Source: Burkholderiaceae bacterium (GTDB lineage: Bacteria > Pseudomonadota > Gammaproteobacteria > Burkholderiales > Burkholderiaceae_C). Taken from it: 64,000 bases of DNA. Location of the stretch: positions 682,001-746,000 of the forward strand of contig JAGOPK010000001.1 in NCBI GenBank assembly GCA_017992055.1, given 5' to 3'. Numbering within the stretch: position 1 is the first letter of the stretch; every line of letters starts with the position of its first letter. Positions 43,394 through 50,694 of this stretch are shown one piece after another. The position numbers and the translations under genes were made by a program. The notes beneath the pieces were generated by a model, which ran no database searches, was not told the origin of the DNA, and saw only the letters and a program-made list of their open reading frames with translations.

Positions 43394-45541
43394 ATGACCG
43401 CCGCCTTCCACAGCGACGCCTGGTATCGCATCGCCGAGCTGGTGCCGCGCCTGGCGCGCGAGGCCCAGGTGCACCGCCAGCGCTACCGCGGCGCGGCCTG
43501 GTATGTGCTGCGCGAACCGGCCGGCGGGCGCCTGCACCGCTTCACGCCGGCGGCCTGGCTGCTGGTGTCGCTGATGGACGGCCAGCGCACGGTGGATGCG
43601 ATCTGGCAGCAGGCCGTGGCCCGCCTGGGCGACGATGCACCGACGCAGGACGAGGTGCTGGGCCTGCTGGCCCAGCTGCACCAGGCCGACCTGCTGCTGG
43701 CCGATGTCTCGCCCGATGTCGACGACCTGCTGTCGCGCGGGCGCAAGCAGCGCCGCTCGCTGTGGGTGAAGAACCTCACCAATCCGATGTCGCTGCGCCT
43801 GCCGCTGTGGGATCCGGATGCGTTCCTGACGCGCACCCTGCCGGGCCTGCGCTGGCTGCTGTCGCCGCTGGGCGTGGCGCTCTGGCTGGCCCTGCTGCTG
43901 CCGGCCGGCGTGGCCGCGGCCATGCACTGGCAGGCCCTGACCGGCAACCTGAGCGACCGCGCGCTGGCGCCGGACAACCTGCTGCTGCTGCTGATCGTGT
44001 TTCCGCTGGTCAAGGCGGTGCATGAGCTGGCCCATGGCTGGGCCGTCAAGGCCGGCGGCGGCGAGGTGCACGAGATGGGCCTGATGCTGCTGGTGCTGGC
44101 GCCGGTGCCTTATGTCGATGCCTCGGCCAGCACCGGCTTTCGCAGCCGCTGGGCGCGGGCCGGCGTGGGTGCGGCCGGCATGATGGCCGAGCTGGGCCTG
44201 GCGGCGCTGGCCATGGGCGCGTGGCTGCTGGTCGAGCCCGGCCTGGTGCGCAGCCTGGCCTTCAACGTGATGCTGGTGGCCGGCGTGTCCACCCTGGTCT
44301 TCAATGCCAACCCGCTGCTGCGCTACGACGGCTACTACATCCTCTGCGACCTGATCTCCATGCCCAACCTGGGCCAGCGCGCCACGCGCTGGTGGGGCTG
44401 GCTGGTGCAGCGCCATGCCTTCGGCGCCCACGACATCGAGCCGCCCGACGAAAGCCCGGCCGAGCGCCGCATCCTGCAGGCCTATGGCGGCCTGTCCTGG
44501 GTCTACCGCATGCTGGTGGTGTTCGGCATTGCGCTGTTCATTGCCGAGCAGTACTTCTTCATCGGCGTGCTGCTGGCGGTGTGGGGCGTGGTGCAGGGCG
44601 CGCTGTGGCCGCTGCTGAAGTCGCTGCGCTTCGTCATCGCCTCGCCGCTGCTGGCGCGCCAGCGCCAGCGCGCGGTGGGCATCACCGCCGGTGTGCTGGG
44701 CCTGGTGGCGCTGCTGCTGGTGGCGGTGCCGATGCCGCTGTCCACGCTGGCCGAGGGCGTGGTCTGGGTGCCCGAGCAGGCCGAGATCCGCGCCCGCGCG
44801 CCGGGCACGCTGGCACGCCTGCTGGTGGCGCCGGGCCAGGCCGTGGTGGCCGGCCAGCCGGTGGCCGAGCTGTCCGATCCGGGCCTGTGGACCGAATACG
44901 ACGTGCAGCGCGCCCGCGTCGAGCGCCTGCAGGTGCAGGTGGCTTCCGAGCTGGTCAGCGACCGCGCCCAGGCCGCCGCCACCGCCACCACGCTGGACCG
45001 CGAGCTGCGCGGCCTGGCGCGGCTGGAGGAGCGCATCGACCAGCTGGTGCTGGTGGCCGGCAGCGACGGCCGGCTGCTGGTGCCGCGCGCCGCCGATGCC
45101 GAGGGCCGCTGGCTGAAGCAGGGCGACCAGCTGGGCTATGTGCTCGACGGCGCGCTGCGCAGCGCGCGCCTGGTGGTCACGCAGGACGACATCGGCCTGG
45201 TGCGCCACCGCCTGCGCCACATCCGCGTGCGCCTGGCCGACCGCCTGGATCAGGTGCACGAGGCGCGCATCGTGCGCGAGGTGCCGGGCGGCAGCGACCG
45301 CCTGCCGTCCAAGGCGCTGACGCCGGCGGGCGGCGGCCAGCTGCTGGTCGACCCCAGCGATGCCGACGGCCTGCGCACGCTGAACCGCGTGTTCGTGTTC
45401 GAGCTGGCCCTGCCGGCCGACATCGGCTCGCCGCAGCTGGGCACGCGCCTGCATGTGCGGCTGGAGCACGAGCCCGAGCCGCTGGCGGCCCAGGCCTGGC
45501 GGCGGCTGCGCCAGCTGTTCCTGAGCCGCTTCGACCTGTGA
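43394..45541 (+). CDS. PqqD-like / M50 (site-2-type) peptidase / lipoyl fusion
   Basis: A 715-residue multi-domain membrane protein. Residues about 25-105 resemble a PqqD-type winged-helix peptide-binding domain (RFTPAAWLLVSLMDGQRTVD, then LLAQLHQADLLLAD). A multi-pass region follows with the M50 zinc motif HELAH (His210, Glu211, His214) and the third-ligand motif NPLLRYDG (residues 306-313). After further membrane segments, the C-terminal part carries a HlyD-like lipoyl half (RARAPGTLARLLVAPGQAVV), a coiled coil and a barrel. In peptide-modification systems PqqD-like domains grip leader peptides, so this protein might bind and cut the LEPR-XLL leader of the giant protein; that link is inference. 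Confidence 0.85.
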   Translation: MTAAFHSDAWYRIAELVPRLAREAQVHRQRYRGAAWYVLREPAGGRLHRFTPAAWLLVSLMDGQRTVDAIWQQAVARLGDDAPTQDEVLGLLAQLHQADLLLADVSPDVDDLLSRGRKQRRSLWVKNLTNPMSLRLPLWDPDAFLTRTLPGLRWLLSPLGVALWLALLLPAGVAAAMHWQALTGNLSDRALAPDNLLLLLIVFPLVKAVHELAHGWAVKAGGGEVHEMGLMLLVLAPVPYVDASASTGFRSRWARAGVGAAGMMAELGLAALAMGAWLLVEPGLVRSLAFNVMLVAGVSTLVFNANPLLRYDGYYILCDLISMPNLGQRATRWWGWLVQRHAFGAHDIEPPDESPAERRILQAYGGLSWVYRMLVVFGIALFIAEQYFFIGVLLAVWGVVQGALWPLLKSLRFVIASPLLARQRQRAVGITAGVLGLVALLLVAVPMPLSTLAEGVVWVPEQAEIRARAPGTLARLLVAPGQAVVAGQPVAELSDPGLWTEYDVQRARVERLQVQVASELVSDRAQAAATATTLDRELRGLARLEERIDQLVLVAGSDGRLLVPRAADAEGRWLKQGDQLGYVLDGALRSARLVVTQDDIGLVRHRLRHIRVRLADRLDQVHEARIVREVPGGSDRLPSKALTPAGGGQLLVDPSDADGLRTLNRVFVFELALPADIGSPQLGTRLHVRLEHEPEPLAAQAWRRLRQLFLSRFDL

Positions 45542-45554
45542 TGGGCGGCCTGTC

Positions 45555-47585
45555 GTGAGCCGCGTCTTGCTGCAGCAATGGCAGGCCCAGCATCTGCGCG
45601 CCGGCCCGGTGGTCGAGCGCGACGACGGCCACGAGCAGGCGCTGGACCGCTGGCTGGCCGGCTGGCATGGCTGGGCCGCGCCCTGGCTGTCGGCCTGGCG
45701 CTGCCGCCGCCTGCGTGCCGACGTGGCCGCGGTGCTGGCCCAGGAAGCAGCGCTGCAGGCGCTGGACGAGGCCGGGCTCGATGCCCACCTGGCCGCCACC
45801 CGGGCGCGCCTGCAGTCCGAGGGCCTGACGCGCGGTGCGGTGCAGCAGGGCTTTGCGCTGGTGCGCGAGGTGTCGCGCCGCACCCTGGGCAAGGCCCATT
45901 ACCCGGCCCAGCTGACCGGCGGCCTGGTGCTGCTGGACGGGCGCCTGGCCGAGATGCAGACCGGCGAGGGCAAGACCCTGACCGCGCTGCTGCCGGCCGT
46001 CACCGTGGCCCTGGCCGGCGCGCCGGCCCATGTGGTGACGGTCAACGACTACCTGGCCGCGCGCGATGCGCAGATCATGGAGCCGGTCTACCGCCGCTGC
46101 GGCCTGCAGGTGGGCGTGGTGGTCGAAGGCCAGGAGCCCGAGCAGCGCCAGGCCGCCTGGCGCTGCCCGGTGGTCTACACCACCAACAAGGACCTGGTGT
46201 TCGACTACCTGCGCGACCAGCTCGACCATGGCGGCCGCCACCTGCACGCGGCCGTGCGCCCGCTGCTGGGCGAGCGCGGCGGCGCGGCCGCGCGGCGGCT
46301 GCGCGGCCTGTACTTCGTGCTCATCGACGAGGCCGACAGCGTGCTGGTCGACGAGGCGCGCACGCCGCTGATCCTGTCGGCCGAGCGCCCGGGCGGCGAC
46401 GAGGCCGGCGCCTGGGCCGCGGCGCTGGAGGCGGCGCGTGCGCTGGAGCCGGGCATCGACTTCCGCCTGCGCCTGCGCGAGCGCCAGATCGAGCTGCTGC
46501 CGGCCGGCCAGGTGCGCATCGACGCGCTGTGCCAGGGCATGCACCCGCTGCTGGCGGCGCGCCGCGCCCGCCAGGCCATGGTGCAGCAGGGGCTGTCGGC
46601 GCTGCACCTGTTCCAGCGCGACCGCCAGTACATCGTGCGCGAGCACGAGGGCAAGCCCACGGTGCAGATCGTCGACGAGAACACCGGCCGCGTCATGCCC
46701 GACCGCACCTGGGAGCGTGGCCTGCACCAGATGGTCGAGCTGAAGGAAGGCCTGGCCGCCAGCAACAAGCGCGACACGCTGTCGCGCCTGACCTACCAGC
46801 GCTTCTTCCGCCGCTACCTGCGCCTGTGCGGCATGAGCGGCACGGCCATGGAGGTGGCGGCCGAGCTGCGCTCGGTGTATGCGCTGGACGTGGTGCGCGT
46901 GCCCACGCACCGGCCGGTGCAGCGCCGCCAGCTGGGCGCGCGCGTCTACTGGCGGGCCCAGGCGCGCTGGCAGGCGGTGGCCGAGCGCGCGCGCGAGTTC
47001 GCGGCCCAGGGCCGCGCGGTGCTGATCGGCACGCGCTCGGTGGGCGCGTCCGAATCGGTCAGCGCCGCACTGCAGGCGCTGGGCCTGGAGCATGCGCTGC
47101 TCAATGCCCGCCAGGACGCGGCCGAGGCCGAGATCGTGGCCCAGGCCGGCCAGCCCGGGCGCATCACGGTGGCCACCAACATGGCCGGGCGCGGCACCGA
47201 CATCCTGCTGCACGACGCGGTGCGCACCGCCGGCGGCCTGCATGTGATCCTGACCGAGTTCCACGAATCGGCGCGGGTCGACCGCCAGCTCTACGGCCGC
47301 GCCGGCCGCCAGGGCGACCCCGGCAGCTGCGAGGCCCTGGTGAGCCTGGAAGACGACCTGTTCAGCGGCTTCGGCGCGCTGCCGATGCGCCTGGTGCGGG
47401 CGCTGCTGGGCCATGCCCATGCCGCCGAGACCGACACCGCCCACCTGCCGTCCTGGCTGGGCCAGGCGCTGCGCCGCTGGGCCCAGCAGCGCGCCGAGGC
47501 GCATTTTTCCGCGGTGCGCCGCCGTACCATCACCCAGGACCGCGAGCTGGACCGCCGCCTGGCCTTCGGCGGCAAGCCGATCTGA
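45555..47585 (+). CDS. Shortened SecA-like ATPase
   Basis: A 676-residue SecA homologue with a GTG start. Motor motifs are intact: AEMQTGEGKT (Walker A, Lys140), VVTVNDYLA, VLIDEADSVLVDEARTPLIL (Walker B Asp258-Glu259), IVDENTGRVMPDRTWERGLH, and TNMAGRGTDI with the QLYGRAGRQGDPG arginine-finger region. The preprotein-crosslinking segment between the nucleotide-binding halves is present. After that the chain ends within about 70 residues, so most of the helical scaffold, the wing domain and the zinc tail of housekeeping SecA (about 900 aa) are absent. This is a specialised paralogue, located 13 nt after the M50 gene and 20 nt before a HlyD gene. Confidence 0.9.
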   Translation: MSRVLLQQWQAQHLRAGPVVERDDGHEQALDRWLAGWHGWAAPWLSAWRCRRLRADVAAVLAQEAALQALDEAGLDAHLAATRARLQSEGLTRGAVQQGFALVREVSRRTLGKAHYPAQLTGGLVLLDGRLAEMQTGEGKTLTALLPAVTVALAGAPAHVVTVNDYLAARDAQIMEPVYRRCGLQVGVVVEGQEPEQRQAAWRCPVVYTTNKDLVFDYLRDQLDHGGRHLHAAVRPLLGERGGAAARRLRGLYFVLIDEADSVLVDEARTPLILSAERPGGDEAGAWAAALEAARALEPGIDFRLRLRERQIELLPAGQVRIDALCQGMHPLLAARRARQAMVQQGLSALHLFQRDRQYIVREHEGKPTVQIVDENTGRVMPDRTWERGLHQMVELKEGLAASNKRDTLSRLTYQRFFRRYLRLCGMSGTAMEVAAELRSVYALDVVRVPTHRPVQRRQLGARVYWRAQARWQAVAERAREFAAQGRAVLIGTRSVGASESVSAALQALGLEHALLNARQDAAEAEIVAQAGQPGRITVATNMAGRGTDILLHDAVRTAGGLHVILTEFHESARVDRQLYGRAGRQGDPGSCEALVSLEDDLFSGFGALPMRLVRALLGHAHAAETDTAHLPSWLGQALRRWAQQRAEAHFSAVRRRTITQDRELDRRLAFGGKPI

Positions 47586-47605
47586 GACTTCTCTGCGAGA
47601 TCCCC

Positions 47606-48517
47606 ATGAGCCCCCTGACTCGCTACTCCTTTCTGCCCCTCTTGCTGTTGCCGCTGGCAGCCCTGGCCGGCGAGCACGACTGCGTGCTGGAGCCCCGCAT
47701 GACGGTGGACGTGCGCGCCCCGGTCGAAGGCCTGATCGAGCAGGTCTTCGTCGACCGCGGCGAGCGCATCCGCGCCGGCCAGGTGCTGCTGGTGCTGGAC
47801 AGCGGGCTGGAAAAGGCCAATCTGGAGCAAGCCAAGTACCGCGCCACGATGATCGGCGCGGTCAAGTCCGGCGAGAGCCGGGTCGAGTTCTCGACGCTGA
47901 AGCTGCAGCGACGCGAGAAGCTGGCCGACGGCCAGTTCGTCTCGCTGCAGGACCGCGACGAGGCCGCCGCCGAGAAGCGCCTGGCAGAGGCCGAGCTGGT
48001 GCAGGCGCGCGAGAACCAGCGCGTGGCCGTGCTGGAGCAGGTGAGGGCGTCCGAGCAGCTGCGGCTGCGCACCATCAAGAGCCCGTTCAACGGCGTGGTC
48101 ACCGAGCGCATGGCCCATCCGGGCGACCTGGCCGACAACCGCGACATCCGCAAGCCGCTGCTGCGCATCGCCGACATCGCCGTGCTGCATGTCGAGGCCC
48201 TGCTGCCGGTGGCCGCCTACCGCAAGCTGCAGCCGGGCCAGGCGCTGGAGGTGCGGCCCGATGCACCGGTGGGCGGCAAGCTGACGGCCAAGGTCAAGAC
48301 CCTGGACCCGGTCATCGACGTGGCCAGCGGCACCTTCCGCGTGCGCATGGAGCTGCCCAATGCCGACCTGAAGCTGCCCGCCGGCCTGACCTGCCGGGTC
48401 GAGGTGCCGGGCGTGGAGCGTGGTGGCGGCGGCCTGTCGGGTGCGCGCAGCCGGCCGGTGCCGGCGCCGGCTCCGGCCCCCAGCGGCGTGCCGGCCGCCG
48501 CTGCGGCGGCGCGCTAG
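47606..48517 (+). CDS. Periplasmic adaptor (HlyD/RND membrane-fusion family)
   Basis: A 303-residue exported protein: signal peptide (SFLPLLLLPLAALAGEHDC), lipoyl half DVRAPVEGLIEQVFVDRGER, a helical hairpin of about 95 residues, second lipoyl half IKSPFNGVVTERMAHPGDLA, a beta-barrel, and a short Pro/Ala-rich tail. The cleavage site might be followed by Cys26, but the spacing is not a clear lipobox. It would bridge inner-membrane parts to an outer-membrane channel, which is not encoded here. It follows the SecA-like gene by 20 nt and belongs to the same probable operon. Confidence 0.88.
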   Translation: MSPLTRYSFLPLLLLPLAALAGEHDCVLEPRMTVDVRAPVEGLIEQVFVDRGERIRAGQVLLVLDSGLEKANLEQAKYRATMIGAVKSGESRVEFSTLKLQRREKLADGQFVSLQDRDEAAAEKRLAEAELVQARENQRVAVLEQVRASEQLRLRTIKSPFNGVVTERMAHPGDLADNRDIRKPLLRIADIAVLHVEALLPVAAYRKLQPGQALEVRPDAPVGGKLTAKVKTLDPVIDVASGTFRVRMELPNADLKLPAGLTCRVEVPGVERGGGGLSGARSRPVPAPAPAPSGVPAAAAAAR

Positions 48518-48530
48518 GCCGGGAGCCCGG

Positions 48531-49283
48531 GTGTCGCGCCGCCGCAGTCGCAGCAGCAGCAGCGATGCCGGCCGTGCGGCGCGGCCGCTGCCGGCCTGGC
48601 AGCGTGGCCTGGCGGCCCTGGTGGTCACGCTGCTGGGCCTGTCGGCGCTGTGGACGGCCTCCGGCCTGGCGCGCACGCTGTGGCAGGCCCAGGCCACGCG
48701 CCACTGGCAGCCGGTCAGCGCCCAGCTGCTGCACTGGCAGTCGCTGGGCCTGGGCCGCGGCACGGTGATGCCGCGCGCCGGCGCCGTGCCCATGCAGCAG
48801 GTCGTCGCGCGCTACCGGTATGAAGTCGACGGCCGCAGCCACGAGGCCGACGGCGTGGCGCTGACGCCGCTGCGCGACAACTTCTCCGACCGCCACCGCG
48901 ACCGCATCATCGCCACGCTGCGCGCGGCCGAGGCCGATGGCGGCCGCCTGCAGGTGTGGGTCGATCCGGCCCAGCCGCAGCAGGCCCTGGTCGACCGCCG
49001 CCTGCCGCTGGCGGCCTGCGGCTTCCAGGCCCTGCTGCTGCTGTTTCCGGGCGGCCTGGCTACGCTGGTGGCGGTGTCCTGGGGGGGCCGCCTGGCCGGC
49101 CGGCCGGCGCTGGCCCTGCCCCTGTGGGCCCTGCTGCACGGGCTGACGGCCCTGCCCATCCTGGCCCTGGCCGCGGCCGAAGATCTGCAGGGCGGCCCGC
49201 TGCTGCTGCTGGCGGCCCTGGTGCTGCTGGGTGCGCTGGGCGCGATCACGCTGCTGGCGCGGCTGCGCCGGCCGGCGGCTTAG
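48531..49283 (+). CDS. DUF3592-type membrane protein
   Basis: A 250-residue protein with a basic, Ser-rich N-terminus, one membrane helix, an extracytoplasmic domain and two or three C-terminal membrane helices. The middle shows the DUF3592 pattern: WQPVSAQLLHWQ, then VARYRYEVDGRSHEADGVAL, and LQVWVDPAQPQQALVDRRLP. The function of this family is unknown. The start is GTG at 48531 with GGGAG 5 nt upstream. It is 13 nt after the adaptor gene and may be the last gene of the export operon. Its stop overlaps the stop of the convergent MFS gene. Confidence 0.75.
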   Translation: MSRRRSRSSSSDAGRAARPLPAWQRGLAALVVTLLGLSALWTASGLARTLWQAQATRHWQPVSAQLLHWQSLGLGRGTVMPRAGAVPMQQVVARYRYEVDGRSHEADGVALTPLRDNFSDRHRDRIIATLRAAEADGGRLQVWVDPAQPQQALVDRRLPLAACGFQALLLLFPGGLATLVAVSWGGRLAGRPALALPLWALLHGLTALPILALAAAEDLQGGPLLLLAALVLLGALGAITLLARLRRPAA

Positions 49284-50575
49284 GCCGCCGCCCGCGCGGC
49301 CTGCTCGCCACGGCCCATGTCCAGGCGGCGCAGCAGCAGCAGGCTGGCCACGAAGAACAGCCCGGTCGAGGCGATGGCCAGCCGGTGGTTGCCGGCGGTG
49401 GCCCAGGTCACCAGGCCATAGCTCAGCGGGCCGACGATGGCCGCCAGGCTGGTGGCCACGGCCCACAGGCCGTAGAACTCGGCCAGGCGCCGGGCCGGCG
49501 CCAGCAGGCCGACCATGGCCCGGCCGGCCGACTGGCTGGAGCCCATGCACAGGCCGGCGATCACCGCCGCGGCCCAGAACAGCGGGCGGTTGGTGGCCAC
49601 GCCGGCCAGCAGGGTCATCAGCACCCAGCCGGCCAGGGTCAGGCCCAGCGCGCGGCGGTGGCCGATGCGGTCCTGCCAGTAGCCGAAGGCAAAGGCGCCC
49701 AGGGCGGCGGCGATGTTGACCAGGAAGATCAGCATCATGGTCTCGACCATGCCGAAGCCCAGCGCCTGCTCGGCATACACCGCGGCCAGCGCAATCACCA
49801 CGGCAATGCCGCACTGGTAGGCAAAGCCGCAGGCCAGCAGCCAGCTGAAGTCGGTGAAGCTGCGCGCCTCGCGCCAGCTGCGGGCCAGACGCTGCAGCGC
49901 CGCGGCCAGGCCGCCGCCGTCGCCGCCTTGCGGCAGCGCACGCTCGCGCAGCAGCGCAAACGTGGCCAGCGCGGCGCCGCCGTAGATGGCCGCGGTGATC
50001 AGCATCGTCACCGGCACGTACTGCGCGGCCGGCAGCTTCTGCCCCTGGGCCCACAGCACATAGCCCAGGCCCAGGCCCAGCGCCAGCATGCCGCCGCAGT
50101 AGCCGAAGCTCCAGCCCCAGCCCGACACCCGGCCCAGGGCCTGGGGCCGCGCCAGCTCGGGCAAAAAGGCGGCGATGGTCGCCTCGCCGATGCTGAAGGC
50201 CAGGTTGCTGGCGACGATCAGCGCCACCGCCAGCGCCACGTCGCCCGGCCCCACCCAGGCCAGGCCGGCGGTGGCGGCCACGCAGGCCACGGTGCTGGCC
50301 GCCAGCAATCGCTTCTTGGCCGCATGGCGGTCGGCCCAGGCGCCGAGGGCCGGCATCAGCAGCATCACCAGCGCCCGCGACAGCGCCAGCGAGGCGGTCC
50401 AGGCCAGCGTGGCCCAGGCCGCGCCGCCGGCCACCGCGCCGACGAAGTAGGCATTGAACACCGCCGTCAGCACCACCGTGGTGTAGCCCGAGTTGGCGAA
50501 GTCGTACATGGCCCAGCCGGCCACCTCGCGCCGGCGCACGCCGGGGTTCAGCGCGTCAGCGGGAAACAGCGCCAT
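49280..50575 (-). CDS. MFS transporter, UMF1/Atg22-like
   Basis: A 431-residue, 12-helix major-facilitator protein. The opening REVAGWAMYDFANSGYTTVV is diagnostic for the UMF1 (Atg22-related) family, and GEATIAAFLPELA is a conserved segment after helix 4. Family members are thought to export small solutes or amino acids; the substrate is unknown. It is transcribed on the minus strand, converging on the DUF3592 gene (4-nt stop overlap), with its start 120 bp from the divergent amidohydrolase gene. Confidence 0.88.
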   Translation of the reverse strand: MALFPADALNPGVRRREVAGWAMYDFANSGYTTVVLTAVFNAYFVGAVAGGAAWATLAWTASLALSRALVMLLMPALGAWADRHAAKKRLLAASTVACVAATAGLAWVGPGDVALAVALIVASNLAFSIGEATIAAFLPELARPQALGRVSGWGWSFGYCGGMLALGLGLGYVLWAQGQKLPAAQYVPVTMLITAAIYGGAALATFALLRERALPQGGDGGGLAAALQRLARSWREARSFTDFSWLLACGFAYQCGIAVVIALAAVYAEQALGFGMVETMMLIFLVNIAAALGAFAFGYWQDRIGHRRALGLTLAGWVLMTLLAGVATNRPLFWAAAVIAGLCMGSSQSAGRAMVGLLAPARRLAEFYGLWAVATSLAAIVGPLSYGLVTWATAGNHRLAIASTGLFFVASLLLLRRLDMGRGEQAARAAA

Positions 50576-50694
50576 CGGCGTCTCCGGTGGCAGGGGCAGG
50601 GGTGTGCTGCATGATGCGGGTCCAGGGCGGCGGGTGCCGGGGCCGGCGCAGTATGCGCGAAGCCCGGCCCGCCGCCAGGCTGCGGAGCACGACG

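Noticed and set aside
45578-48517. 979-codon frame across the SecA-like and adaptor genes
   Set aside because: The first two-thirds is an Arg/Ala/Gly-rich shadow of the SecA-like gene; only its last part, from 47606, is the real adaptor. I considered a SecA-adaptor fusion, but the two genes are in different frames with separate starts.
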